A stretch of 42,523 nucleotides of DNA from a virus: positions 1 through 42,523 of IMG/VR virus record IMGVR_UViG_3300012919_002157; one strand, given 5' to 3'. A model generated the notes under the pieces. It made no database searches. It had not been told where the DNA came from and saw only the letters and a list, made by a program, of their open reading frames with translations. How positions within the stretch are numbered: position 1 is the first letter of the stretch; every line of letters begins with the position of its first letter. Below are positions 23,284 through 31,806 of this stretch, in pieces. A program made the position numbers and the translations under genes.

Positions 23284-23340
23284 AAATTTCTCCTATAGCT
23301 TGACGGCTTTACCCCGTCGCTCGCTTTGAGTTGTTTTTGA
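23284..23340 (-). promoter_or_regulatory. Leader hairpin upstream of phosphate permease
   Basis: The minus strand contains GACGG-GGTAAAG-CCGTC, five base pairs with a 7-base loop, 10-15 bases before the TAGGAG ribosome site. Flanking AGCGAGC could extend or compete with it. It might influence permease translation; no known riboswitch class is recognised. Confidence 0.35.
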
Positions 23341-23354
23341 CTACTCGTCGGTAC

Positions 23355-23426
23355 TTATGACGTTACTGCCAAAAGTAAGATTGTAGCTATGAATGTAGCT
23401 ATAAAAACTAATACTATTCCGTTCAT
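23355..23426 (-). CDS. 23-aa membrane micropeptide
   Basis: Starts ATG 23426, overlapping the upstream stop as ATGA, and reads MNGIVLVFIATFIATILLLA then VTS. It is essentially one membrane helix. The overlap fits the local coupling pattern, but at this size coding cannot be certain. Located before the phosphate permease, so a small transporter partner is conceivable. Confidence 0.45.
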   Translation of the reverse strand: MNGIVLVFIATFIATILLLAVTS

Positions 23427-23674
23427 TTTGACCTATAAGCTGATTTCCAAACGTCTCTAGCATTTACTCGTATAAAACGTTTGTTGGTTTCGTTTTTGTT
23501 TGGATTTTCCATTGTAAGCACTACATTTTTTCCACGAGTGAATGCAGTGTATTGATTGTACAATCTTGCAATAGTGTTCTTGTATTCTCTTCTGCAGGCC
23601 TTTTGTGCAAAAGTTTTTTTCTGCGAATGCACGCCTTTTGAAACGTGTCCTGATCTAGTTCTTTTTTTACCCAT
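23423..23674 (-). CDS. Small basic hypothetical protein
   Basis: 83 aa from ATG 23674 (MGKKRTRSGHVSKGVHSQKK), with GGAGG in the end of the previous gene. Very rich in Lys/Arg, so likely to bind nucleic acid. It resembles conserved basic proteins of T4-like marine phages, to my recollection. No defined domain. Confidence 0.6.
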   Translation of the reverse strand: MGKKRTRSGHVSKGVHSQKKTFAQKACRREYKNTIARLYNQYTAFTRGKNVVLTMENPNKNETNKRFIRVNARDVWKSAYRSK

Positions 23675-23675
23675 A

Positions 23676-23867
23676 TTAACCTCCAAACATTTGTATTAAT
23701 GGTGGTCCGTATGTACCACCGGCCCAGGCAAGTGCTACTATGGTGATTACACCATACACCAGCCATTTCATTTTGAAATCGTCTACTTCCATTTTTAGTG
23801 CAACAAGTTCGTTACCAAGAATTCGTACACCAATTTCCAATTTACCTTTATCATCTGGTTGTGCCAT
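23676..23867 (-). CDS. Small membrane-anchored protein
   Basis: 63 aa. An N-terminal helix (GVRILGNELVALKMEVDDFKMK, coiled-coil-like) is followed by one membrane span (WLVYGVITIVALAWAGG) and a short Gly/Pro tail. This layout (short coiled coil plus anchor) resembles some phage holin-like or hemolysin-XhlA-like proteins, but the call is weak. AGGAAAAC precedes the ATG. Confidence 0.55.
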   Translation of the reverse strand: MAQPDDKGKLEIGVRILGNELVALKMEVDDFKMKWLVYGVITIVALAWAGGTYGPPLIQMFGG

Positions 23868-23881
23868 TTGTTTTCCTTTCG

Positions 23882-24532
23882 TTATTCAATGAATCCATTT
23901 CCATGGAGCCATACTTTGCCGCCATTTCTTCTAAATGTCCACAGTGCATCTTGCAGTGTTTTAAAATTATCATACAACCATGTGCTTTCATTGTCCCTGT
24001 CAAAGATGTTGCTCAAATATATACTTCCTGGTATTACATCCATTCTATCTATTAGATATTCAGGGTGTTGTACTACATTTATCAAATCCCAATGCACTGT
24101 ACAATCACTGACATCTCTTTTGCCTATCTTATCCCACAGTGGATCTTCCTTATTATAGCGAAAACTTGGATTCAAGTCAACCAACTTTTCTCTTGGATCT
24201 ACTTTATCTACGTACAGCCAATCAAACATTTGTTTTTTTATTTCTAGGTTGTCTTTGCGTAGATCAAAAAAGTGTATGTCTTTTGCACTGCTATTCTCCA
24301 GCAACCAAAAACATTTCAAGCCTGCCAACACACTTACCAATCTTTTATCATTGTTCACCAACAGTTCTTCTTTGAAACTGATATCATCATGGCCAGTGAT
24401 CCAAATACTAGGCTCCATGATTAAATCCTGCATAATACTTAGATCATGCCAACTCCAATGCTGAATAGTTTCATAGATATCACGCACTGTTTTACTACCT
24501 TGATTGGCTATAAGTTTTTCAACATCTCTCAT
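23882..24532 (-). CDS. Hypothetical protein
   Basis: 216 aa, soluble, rich in Asp, Trp and Leu. The segments RDVSDCTVHWDLINVVQHPEY and GGKVWLHGNGFIE at the C-terminus look like alternating strands and helices of a Rossmann-type fold, but no SAM or nucleotide motif is convincing. It overlaps the amidase-like gene upstream by 14 bases. Confidence 0.5.
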   Translation of the reverse strand: MRDVEKLIANQGSKTVRDIYETIQHWSWHDLSIMQDLIMEPSIWITGHDDISFKEELLVNNDKRLVSVLAGLKCFWLLENSSAKDIHFFDLRKDNLEIKKQMFDWLYVDKVDPREKLVDLNPSFRYNKEDPLWDKIGKRDVSDCTVHWDLINVVQHPEYLIDRMDVIPGSIYLSNIFDRDNESTWLYDNFKTLQDALWTFRRNGGKVWLHGNGFIE

Positions 24533-25064
24533 TGATTATCTTTTCTACTTGGTTGTCCAATACCAAGTTATCCATGTAATTTACTTTTTTTATTTTATAG
24601 TGGTTGCACAATACCACAATCAATTCTATAGCACTGTTGAGCTGTTGTTTTCCAGCACATACCCAACCTGTTCTATCTTCTGTGCATCTTATCCAATCAT
24701 TTTCAACAGGATCACCCCACCAGGTACGCCAAACACCTTGTGCGTCTTCGTGCAAGGCACCCGGATTGATCAGTTCTACGACTACTGTATGTTGTGGGTG
24801 GTCTGCATTTGTGCGTTGTACAGCGACTTGATGTTGTATCACTTCTCCATCTTCACCAACAATGTAATGTGCTCCATCTTTGATGTTGCTCTGTTGGTAA
24901 TACGCACTTTGTCCTAGTGCATTAAGTACACCATTGCTGGTTCTCAGCTGTATCTGATCCGTGTTTTGTGATGCTGGCTCTGTGCTTGACGGAGCATAAG
25001 CACACTGTACCCATTCTCTTTTGTCTGGAGCTGTCCATAGTTTGTGTTGTTCTATTTTAAACAT
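24519..25064 (-). CDS. Amidase_2-like protein, zinc site incomplete
   Basis: 181 aa. GAHYIVGEDGEVIQHQVAV and VVVELINPGAL resemble the central blocks of N-acetylmuramoyl-L-alanine amidases of the AmpD/T7-lysozyme type ('sshfvIdrdG.v.q.v', 'igiElvn.g'). The usual first zinc His (IHHT) is not seen; the N-terminus reads KREWVQCAYAPSS instead. It could be a non-catalytic derivative or a different fold. If active, it would be a second peptidoglycan enzyme besides SleB. Overlaps upstream by 8 bases. Confidence 0.45.
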   Translation of the reverse strand: MFKIEQHKLWTAPDKREWVQCAYAPSSTEPASQNTDQIQLRTSNGVLNALGQSAYYQQSNIKDGAHYIVGEDGEVIQHQVAVQRTNADHPQHTVVVELINPGALHEDAQGVWRTWWGDPVENDWIRCTEDRTGWVCAGKQQLNSAIELIVVLCNHYKIKKVNYMDNLVLDNQVEKIINERC

Positions 25065-26145
25065 TAAAAAATATATTTCTATTGTGTTTCAGTTTGCCTT
25101 GTATACTGTATACTTTATCGTGTAGTTCTGGATCATCACATGCACGTTTTATTTGTTCAACTATCATGGCAATACGTTTGTAGCTATTAGGTTCATTGTC
25201 GTAGCTTTCATCAAAGATTTCAGGAAATGTTTGATATCCACGACTTTTCAAATATTCAAGTGTGCCAGCACTACCTGCCACTATAAACGGCATCTGATGA
25301 ACTATTGGTTTGAATGTTTTTTCTGTTATAAAAAGTTCATTGTAAGGCCAATCGTTGCTGAAACTAGTTTCATTTACAATATTAAAATAGCTGTCACTGA
25401 ACCAATTTAAAGGACTAGAACAAACTTGCTTTCCGTCTTTTTTGTTAAGGATTTCAAAATCTGCCACTTGAAAATGAGGCAACAGTTGATAGTATCTATC
25501 TTCTATATCTTCAACAAAAAAATAATCTTTCTTATGTAGGTTTTCTAATTGCACGGTTTTGTTTGGATCTGTATGACCTTTATATTTTACGCAAGATGTG
25601 TAGCCTTTGTCAAAATATCCTTGCCTAAACAATTCACTAGCAATATAGATTCTATGATTTTTGATAACTCCAATTAGACTTGAAAATTTTTTACTACACT
25701 TTCTATCAAAATCTCGTCGGTATCCTAGCTCACTAAAATTTAACCATAGTAGATTTTCTTTATGTTTCCAATGAAAAGTATCATATCCTATAAACTCTAT
25801 GTTATTTTGAAAGTTCCATCTAAGGTTTTCTTTGACATTGATGTCACCATAAAAAATAGTTATATTTTTACACTGTATTTTGTCTAGGCTAGAAAGTGCA
25901 TCGCTGTCAACGGTGCTTGCTAATTTTGGAGCTATTTCATGACTGTAGTGTAGTACTAATTCTTTTGTGTCAGGATACTGTGCTAGTATTTGATTTATTT
26001 GTGCAACAGCTTCTGGTATTTTGCTTTTTGTAAAACGACCGCCGTATATCATAATTTGTAAAACATTGTCTTTTAAACTTCTAATCATTTCAGGTTGAAA
26101 AGCTCCAGTACTTAACCAATTTACTCCATATGCTATAACAATCAT
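25057..26145 (-). CDS. Glycosyltransferase-like protein
   Basis: 362 aa from ATG 26145, which overlaps the stop of the gene upstream as TAATG. The C-terminal region reads ELFITEKTFKPIVHQMPFIV, then AGSAGTLEYLKSRGYQTFPE. It resembles the fucosyltransferase-like (GT10-type) 'teK.f.al..g.ipI..g' end and viral glycosyltransferase-like proteins. The N-terminal half is a Rossmann-like strand/helix series (LQIMIYGG..., NITIFYGD). The donor and acceptor are unknown; LPS or virion glycan modification is possible. Confidence 0.5.
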   Translation of the reverse strand: MIVIAYGVNWLSTGAFQPEMIRSLKDNVLQIMIYGGRFTKSKIPEAVAQINQILAQYPDTKELVLHYSHEIAPKLASTVDSDALSSLDKIQCKNITIFYGDINVKENLRWNFQNNIEFIGYDTFHWKHKENLLWLNFSELGYRRDFDRKCSKKFSSLIGVIKNHRIYIASELFRQGYFDKGYTSCVKYKGHTDPNKTVQLENLHKKDYFFVEDIEDRYYQLLPHFQVADFEILNKKDGKQVCSSPLNWFSDSYFNIVNETSFSNDWPYNELFITEKTFKPIVHQMPFIVAGSAGTLEYLKSRGYQTFPEIFDESYDNEPNSYKRIAMIVEQIKRACDDPELHDKVYSIQGKLKHNRNIFFNV

Positions 26146-26684
26146 TACTGTAAATAGAAGCCTGATATTTGAAGTGTGTATTTGTCTTTGAGGCCACAAT
26201 TACCACTTAAATGCAGATGATTACTGTCCCATAGAAAACCATCTCCTGCACTCCAATGATCACTGCATTGCCATTCTTTGTCATGATCCTGATAATGTAT
26301 AAGGTGACCAGGTTCCCAATCCTGCAAATAAATGTTTGCTCTAACCTTCGGTCTTAGATCATCTGGATATAAATCTTTGAATTTAAAAAATGTATCTCTG
26401 TGTAACGTTACAGTATTTCCTGGTGGCTGTAGTATTGTGCTAACTGTTTTTACATCCATATTAAGTTGCTCGCCTAGAATTTTATAATCAACATCTCCAT
26501 CGTCAAACCAAAGTTGTTGAATCTTGGTGTTCTCTTCACTATAACTTTTTGGAAATCCTCCAGCTTTTTCATGTTGATCTTTTTGTTCTCTTATCTGATA
26601 GCTAATACAACTACCATGATGCTGTTCATAATCAGCATCTAAAAAAACATCCAGGTCATAGTCCAATTTAATATGTTCTATCAT
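26145..26684 (-). CDS. 2OG-Fe(II) oxygenase-like protein
   Basis: 179 aa from ATG 26684 (MIEHIKLDYDLDVFLD), a few bases past the stop of the 66-aa gene. NTVTLHRDTFFKF gives the HxD half of the iron triad. WSAGDGFLWDSNHLHLSGNCG gives the distal His with the usual G.....H..G, followed by YTLQISG. A double-stranded beta-helix oxygenase would hydroxylate a protein, sugar or lipid. No substrate can be assigned. Confidence 0.6.
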   Translation of the reverse strand: MIEHIKLDYDLDVFLDADYEQHHGSCISYQIREQKDQHEKAGGFPKSYSEENTKIQQLWFDDGDVDYKILGEQLNMDVKTVSTILQPPGNTVTLHRDTFFKFKDLYPDDLRPKVRANIYLQDWEPGHLIHYQDHDKEWQCSDHWSAGDGFLWDSNHLHLSGNCGLKDKYTLQISGFYLQ

Positions 26685-26688
26685 ACAT

Positions 26689-26889
26689 TTACTTAGTACC
26701 TTCGTTGACAACGCTTTGTACTACTTGAATATATTCTTTGTCTTCATCGGTCAAAGCACTAAAAAATTTACTTACACTGGGCAGTATTTCTCTGCAGGTC
26801 TCATAGTCTTCTAGTTCAAAAAAATGTTGTAGGGTATCCATTCTTTCTAGTATTTTTTCACGCACTGATATTTTTTCTTTGTAGGTCAT
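26689..26889 (-). CDS. Small helical hypothetical protein
   Basis: 66 aa, helical and charged (SVREKILERMDTLQHFFELEDYETC). ATGA overlap with the gene upstream, and coupled to the oxygenase-like gene downstream. No family recognised. Confidence 0.6.
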   Translation of the reverse strand: MTYKEKISVREKILERMDTLQHFFELEDYETCREILPSVSKFFSALTDEDKEYIQVVQSVVNEGTK

Positions 26890-27311
26890 AGTTGATATTC
26901 AAAGTTGTAGCTGTCAGCATTATCATTCAACAGTGTTGCACCATTTTTTGTATGAAATCTTTTTGCTATTTCTGTTTTTGGACTCATTGTAACCAATCTA
27001 TTGATTCTAGGATCTGCTAAAAATAAATCACGTACTGCAAATATTATATCTTTTCCAGCACCTGTTTTATTGCTCCATACAGTGTATGCAACCGCAATAG
27101 ATCCATGCTGTCCATCTTGACAGGCGGCTTGCGTATAATACTCTAGTTGTTTCTCATCTGTTGGTACAGAATTTGTGTATGCTATACAGATAACTGCTGA
27201 TAGATCATCTAACACGTACACCTGTTTGCCTGCACCTAGCTTTTCCAAATGCGGTCGCACTGGATCATCTTTTAAGATATCCAGCTCAGTAGTGTCAATA
27301 AGTCTAATCAA
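26886..27311 (-). CDS. GNAT-like acetyltransferase (tentative)
   Basis: 141 aa. The middle and end read GAGKDIIFAVRDLFLADPR then LVTMSPKTEIAKRFHTKNGATLL. This fits the last strands of a GNAT fold: a helix after the acetyl-CoA loop, then 'l...s.....a...y.k.GF'. The start is TTG 27311, overlapping the stop upstream (TTGA) with GGAAAAAAG before it. No acetyl-CoA RxxGxG/A loop is clear, so confidence is limited. Confidence 0.45.
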   Translation of the reverse strand: MIRLIDTTELDILKDDPVRPHLEKLGAGKQVYVLDDLSAVICIAYTNSVPTDEKQLEYYTQAACQDGQHGSIAVAYTVWSNKTGAGKDIIFAVRDLFLADPRINRLVTMSPKTEIAKRFHTKNGATLLNDNADSYNFEYQL

Positions 27312-28219
27312 CTTTTTTCCATTTTGTCAAAGAACCAATAGTATATATCCTGATTTTTTTCTACCAGTTCCATATTAGCATCATGATAATTATCTATCAT
27401 ACTACTATGTATAGCAGGTTCTGGATGAATTTGCAACCATTTACAGAGGTCAAAGTAAGATTCTTTACTGCGTTGCATAAAAAAGTCTTCATAGAGTATT
27501 GCATGATGATCACAAACACTGTTATCAATTGGTTTGTGCATTGGTTCCTGTGCGTTGCTGAATGCTGTTTCAAGATAGTGCATTTTGTCTTTGTATACAT
27601 CTAGTTCAATCCACAGCATGCCAAGTGTGCTTAATCTGTTGTTGCTGTATAATTCTTCACACTGTTTTCTAGTTGCTTCATTGTCCATATCTATATCACG
27701 TAGTGCAAATATCCATTCTTCTGTTTTTTCAAACGGATGATCCCATTGCTTTATAACATCCAGTGTTCTATAAAAAGCATGATCTTTGTTGCGTTTTGGC
27801 AAGATAGTCAACAGTTGATGTTGTGGATCCAGTAGATGTTGTAGGTGATAGTTAGGGCAATGTGTTTGTGCAGTAATTCTATCCCATTGATTGAACATAC
27901 TGCCTTCATCATTTCGTAGTGTATCCAAACAGTGTTTGGTTATCTGTGCATAACCTTCTGCTTGTGATATTTCTCCATCACTGTATAAAAAGGTTGTGCG
28001 TTGCATTTTGTGTTCTGCATCATGAAGTGGCATGCTACTGATAAATTCATTGTTGCTGATTATATGTCGTTGGTACTGTTGAAAAAAGCCTCGATGTTTG
28101 CCCAGCATAAGTTGTAGAAAGTTAGCACCAGCACCACCATCTTGTGCTATAAACAGCACCTGCTTGACAAATCGTTCAACTGTCCACACTCGTGGATCTA
28201 TGTTAATTTTTGAGCTCAT
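27308..28219 (-). CDS. P-loop/sulfotransferase-like protein
   Basis: 303 aa. VLFIAQDGGAGANFLQLML (about residues 20-38) is the strand-Gly loop-helix start shared with the genes at 389, 2833, 37988 and 41465. Further on LSTLGMLWIELDVYKDKMHYL and EPMHKPIDNSVCDHHAILYEDFF could be the 3'-phosphate side. It overlaps the ThyX stop by 17 bases. Function unknown; sulfotransferase-fold nucleotide transferase is the best guess. Confidence 0.5.
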   Translation of the reverse strand: MSSKINIDPRVWTVERFVKQVLFIAQDGGAGANFLQLMLGKHRGFFQQYQRHIISNNEFISSMPLHDAEHKMQRTTFLYSDGEISQAEGYAQITKHCLDTLRNDEGSMFNQWDRITAQTHCPNYHLQHLLDPQHQLLTILPKRNKDHAFYRTLDVIKQWDHPFEKTEEWIFALRDIDMDNEATRKQCEELYSNNRLSTLGMLWIELDVYKDKMHYLETAFSNAQEPMHKPIDNSVCDHHAILYEDFFMQRSKESYFDLCKWLQIHPEPAIHSSMIDNYHDANMELVEKNQDIYYWFFDKMEKS

Positions 28220-28883
28220 CTACTAAAGGGAATATTTCTGCAATTACTTTGGCACAAGCCCATGCTATTTCCATGTGTTCTTTTTGTGTACCATGCCCGC
28301 CACGTAGTTCAATATAGTGTACCCAACTGCGTAGTGTGCCATTCATGTACAGTCTTGTTTTTGTTAAGCCTTCAGGCAGTACCACACGAGCTTGTTCTTT
28401 GGCAATGCCATTGTCAATGGCCCACTTGTATGCTTCTTTGGCCTCTTGGATAACCTTGTTTTGATAACTGCTCCATATCATTGCAAGACGTACATCTTCC
28501 ATATTGTTGACATCTAGATCTACACTGTTTTGCCTATTTTTTGCATCCTGTAATCTAGGTTCACGATGCACAAACATGTCACCTAATGCACCAACATCAG
28601 CATAACGTTGACTGAATTCTTGAAAAGCAAAACTTCTATGTCGCACAATTTGGTGTGCAATATCTCTTGTGGTATTGATCTCCAAACAAGCATTGACCAT
28701 TTCCAATGGGCTCCAATGCTGATGTTTTATCAAATATTTTATTAGTTTTTCATTGGTTTCTTTGTTGTTTTGGTTTGAGGGATTGCTTACCCTTGCACAG
28801 TATGCCACAAGGTCCTGTACATTTTCCACATTGTAGTCTGCGGTTTCAACTGGTTTTGTATAGCTTATAAGTTTAACTTGCAA
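28203..28883 (-). CDS. thyX: FAD-dependent thymidylate synthase ThyX
   Basis: 226 aa, normal length. Signature RHRSFAFQEFSQRY (residues 81-94) is the ThyX motif (RHRxxSxxxxSxR with S at position 4). ThyX methylates dUMP to dTMP using methylene-THF and NAD(P)H, and is common in marine phages. The start is TTG 28883 overlapping the pentein gene stop, with GGAGG nine bases upstream. Active-site Ser near residue 91 is present. Confidence 0.9.
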   Translation of the reverse strand: MQVKLISYTKPVETADYNVENVQDLVAYCARVSNPSNQNNKETNEKLIKYLIKHQHWSPLEMVNACLEINTTRDIAHQIVRHRSFAFQEFSQRYADVGALGDMFVHREPRLQDAKNRQNSVDLDVNNMEDVRLAMIWSSYQNKVIQEAKEAYKWAIDNGIAKEQARVVLPEGLTKTRLYMNGTLRSWVHYIELRGGHGTQKEHMEIAWACAKVIAEIFPLVDELKN

Positions 28884-29982
28884 AATAATCCTCCTGTTTG
28901 CCTTCTCGATTTATGTCTAGTGTTATGCAGTGTAGTCCACCATCCCAAAACCATCTATACTTCCAAGGCACTTTTGTATAGTTACTGCCTAGCGATTTTG
29001 GTGGTTTGTTTGAAACATAAACATTTTCTGGATCTTTAACCAGGACATTAACGTCAAAAAAAGTTTCAGTGATATCACCTATCCATGCTTCAATATTACC
29101 TTTTACAAATCTTAGTTCATCTATTTCATCTCTTTGTTTTTGTGACAGACTCAAATACTCTGGTTCATGCTGTATGAAATTCCAACCTGGAAATGTTTCA
29201 TCATAGAGATCTGTTCTACTCTTACTAGTTAGTGCAGTTCCTGGCCTCAACACTGCAAACTGTCCATCTCCGTGTCTATCATCTGGGCTATCACTAATAA
29301 AAACATCTGCACCATATTGATGTTCTAGAGCCTTTGCAAGTGTAAACATACCTGGTGGACCAGTTTCTGCATTTTCAATTGACTCCTTAGATAGCTCAAC
29401 TATCACTTTCTTTCCAAGTCTAACCACACTTGGTGGCACTGCTCCGTTCCATAAATCAACATGATACTTTTCATGACTGAGCGGACCAAAAAATCTGACA
29501 TCATATCCATTGCGTATATACTGCTCAAGTGTTTCTCCCCACCAAGCCATGGCATTACAGTATGGTAAAAATACATACAGTGTGTTTCCATAAACAAAGA
29601 AATCATCTCTTGGATTCATTTGTGGTTTGGTTCTTTCTCCATCTGCTGTGGCAAAAAAAAGTTGTAGTTCACGTTTGAATTTGCCAAAATCACCTGTAGC
29701 TTTTATAGGCTGTTTGAGCATTGTTTCAAAATACTCTTTGTATTCTTTCCAACGTAGGAATACTTCTTCAGGATCAGGCATGTTTGGTCTGCGAACTATG
29801 ATGCCGTCAGACTCCATTATATTTTGAAAAGCTGATAGTTGGTTATTTGTAAGTTCAATGATGTTTCTTATATTGTCTTGATCCTGTTTGCGATAGCAAA
29901 TAATATCAGCCCATGCTTCTGACCATGGTGCACCAAGCCAAACTTCACGCAAAGGTTGAAAACCTGTCCAACTGTTAATCAT
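28873..29982 (-). CDS. Amidinotransferase-family (pentein) enzyme
   Basis: 369 aa. Pentein features of glycine/inosamine amidinotransferase: MNPRDDFFVYGNTLYV (Asp/Arg-containing strand), HGDGQFAVLRPG (about residue 237, catalytic His region) and WDGGLHCITLDI (catalytic Cys near residue 352). It would transfer an amidino group from Arg to an amine, or hydrolyse a guanidine. Coupled to an adjacent paralogue at 30140 with a degenerate active site. The target amine is unknown. Confidence 0.72.
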   Translation of the reverse strand: MINSWTGFQPLREVWLGAPWSEAWADIICYRKQDQDNIRNIIELTNNQLSAFQNIMESDGIIVRRPNMPDPEEVFLRWKEYKEYFETMLKQPIKATGDFGKFKRELQLFFATADGERTKPQMNPRDDFFVYGNTLYVFLPYCNAMAWWGETLEQYIRNGYDVRFFGPLSHEKYHVDLWNGAVPPSVVRLGKKVIVELSKESIENAETGPPGMFTLAKALEHQYGADVFISDSPDDRHGDGQFAVLRPGTALTSKSRTDLYDETFPGWNFIQHEPEYLSLSQKQRDEIDELRFVKGNIEAWIGDITETFFDVNVLVKDPENVYVSNKPPKSLGSNYTKVPWKYRWFWDGGLHCITLDINREGKQEDYFAS

Positions 29983-30139
29983 ACTTGCGTCTCCACTCTA
30001 CATAGGCCTGTATTTTGAATTCATATTCTGCTACTTTAGGAAAATTTAAACTTAGTTTACGTTCTTCAATTATACGTTTTACCCAATGCGGATTGGTTGT
30101 ACAATCTAAATAGAACTTTTCATATGTTGGTTTATCCAA
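29975..30139 (-). CDS. 54-aa hypothetical protein (TTG start)
   Basis: A short frame fitting exactly between the two pentein genes. TTG 30139 follows the upstream stop immediately (TAATTG), and its stop overlaps the next ATG by 8 bases. It contains YEKFYLDCTTNPHWVKRIIE and ends WRRKYD. Basic, with several aromatic residues. The exact fit to the gap suggests it is real. No family recognised. Confidence 0.5.
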   Translation of the reverse strand: MDKPTYEKFYLDCTTNPHWVKRIIEERKLSLNFPKVAEYEFKIQAYVEWRRKYD

Positions 30140-31225
30140 TTATGTTCTCACTATGTCTGCAATAAATCCTCGCAGACTGTGTCCCCATAGATACTTGTGT
30201 CTAAAAGGAACACTGATTAAATCAACTCCGTGTGTTTTAAAACTATTTGCTTGCTCAGGACTTTTGCCCATTGTCATATAAGTTTCTGTGTTCAACGAAA
30301 CCCCATCTTGTATGAAAGGAGTAACACCGTCAGTAAAGTCTAGCCAATACTGTAAAAAAGCATCTACTTCTTTAATTAAATTATCATCGCCTGTTTCTGC
30401 ATATCTATCATACCACCATTTGTTACTGCATAGTTTAAGCATTTCACTGATGGCATTGTCTGTAAACTGTGTTTGGTCTGTGATGTTCTTTGTTTCTTTC
30501 AACCATTTTGCACTGGTTTGTCCTGAACTGTATAGGCGTTTAATATGTTTGCAGGCTTCTGGTCCTTTATCATAATCGTGTCCACTATAGTGAACAAGAT
30601 CTTCTCGTATCCATTTTATAAAATTCTGTCCATTGTCTGGTTCTTTGATATACTCAGCATCAGGTACCAATCTTGTGAGTACGTCAATTTGTTGTTCGCT
30701 TAGTTCTTCACTGTCTATCCATATTGTATTACCTAATCGTTGCACACTTTGAAAAGGAAACTTTTTTAAACTTGTGTTGTTTGGATCACGTTCAACCACT
30801 GTGCCTTTTGACTCCAAACTTGAAAACAGTGTTTTGTATTCAACGTTCTTTTCTACACTGGTGTACAATTTGTCTTTGCATACCCATAAATCATAGCCAG
30901 GTGTAACTGGTGCGTCTACGTTGGATAGTAGATCCATTATTGTTGTACTGTTAACATTGTCATCTTGCCCGCTCATACCACCGTGTACGAGTTCATACTG
31001 CATGTCAGCAGTGTCTGGCTTGTATACTTTTACACCATGTTCAACCAAGGTAGATTCAATAACTGCAAGATCTTCCAACACTTCATCGCTGATGCGTTTG
31101 AACTTATCAATTATAGATTCAACACCTTTGTTGTTTCTAAACCATTCGTTCCAAAAATCATGAGTATAAAAATCAGCTAGTACACATTCTTTGAGCTCAC
31201 CGTATTCATTATGAACACTAACCAT
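30140..31225 (-). CDS. Degenerate amidinotransferase-like protein
   Basis: 361 aa, similar in length and general order to the pentein gene downstream. Both open with a short N-terminus followed by a G-x-L-x-E-x-x-L/V start (YGELKECVLADF here). In the C-terminal motif W-D-G-G-L-H-C-I-T-L-D-I-N-R the present protein has W-G-H-S-L-R-G-F-I-A-D-I-V-R: the catalytic His-Cys becomes Arg-Gly. It is probably catalytically dead and could serve as a regulatory or structural partner of the active enzyme. Confidence 0.6.
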   Translation of the reverse strand: MVSVHNEYGELKECVLADFYTHDFWNEWFRNNKGVESIIDKFKRISDEVLEDLAVIESTLVEHGVKVYKPDTADMQYELVHGGMSGQDDNVNSTTIMDLLSNVDAPVTPGYDLWVCKDKLYTSVEKNVEYKTLFSSLESKGTVVERDPNNTSLKKFPFQSVQRLGNTIWIDSEELSEQQIDVLTRLVPDAEYIKEPDNGQNFIKWIREDLVHYSGHDYDKGPEACKHIKRLYSSGQTSAKWLKETKNITDQTQFTDNAISEMLKLCSNKWWYDRYAETGDDNLIKEVDAFLQYWLDFTDGVTPFIQDGVSLNTETYMTMGKSPEQANSFKTHGVDLISVPFRHKYLWGHSLRGFIADIVRT

Positions 31226-31805
31226 ATTCTTTGTTTGCCCATTCTATAAATTTGTCAATACCATTTGCTACATTTTCTTGCCAGTTTTTCATAGCATTTT
31301 CATCAGCAAAGTCTGTAACATATTTGATACTGCGGAAAGGTATGTTATTCATAGCACACAGTTTTGCCATTGCGTAGGCTTCCATATCCACTAGATCAAC
31401 ATTTGCGTATTCAAACCAGCTGTCTGGTGCTTGTACAAAACTATCACCACTGCCTAGTGTTATGTTGGTATCTGAATTCAACATCAAAGCACCAGCAAAT
31501 TCATCATTTTCAAATGGTGTTACACCACGTGGTGCTTGTGGTTCTGTTTTCATTTCTCTATGTAGGACAACATCTACTTCAACCAGTTGTCCTGCTAGGT
31601 TTTTGTTGCTTACCAAACCAGCAGTGCCAAAATTTACTATTTCAGTTGCATTGTTTGTGAAAACAAGTTTGCTTGCTTGTATACAAGCATTAACCAATCC
31701 TACTCCAGTATAGTGCAGTTGAAACTGTTCACTGCCTTTGTACCGACTGTAGAATTGGTCTTTTGGTAGCTCGTTTTCTAGTGCTACTAGCAATCTAGGA
31801 AACAT
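31218..31805 (-). CDS. MTA/SAH nucleosidase-like (PNP/UDP family)
   Basis: 195 aa from ATG 31805 (MFPRLLVALENELPK). This start gives the compact family N-terminus and follows the upstream stop directly (TAGAATG). NFGTAG, VDMEAYAMAKLC (catalytic Glu) and VTDFADENA (catalytic Asp) match MTAN/Pfs. It splits MTA, S-adenosylhomocysteine or 5'-deoxyadenosine to adenine and a ribose-derived product. With two radical SAM enzymes in the window, removal of inhibitory 5'-deoxyadenosine is an attractive role. Confidence 0.75.
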   Translation of the reverse strand: MFPRLLVALENELPKDQFYSRYKGSEQFQLHYTGVGLVNACIQASKLVFTNNATEIVNFGTAGLVSNKNLAGQLVEVDVVLHREMKTEPQAPRGVTPFENDEFAGALMLNSDTNITLGSGDSFVQAPDSWFEYANVDLVDMEAYAMAKLCAMNNIPFRSIKYVTDFADENAMKNWQENVANGIDKFIEWANKEYG

Positions 31806-31806
31806 T

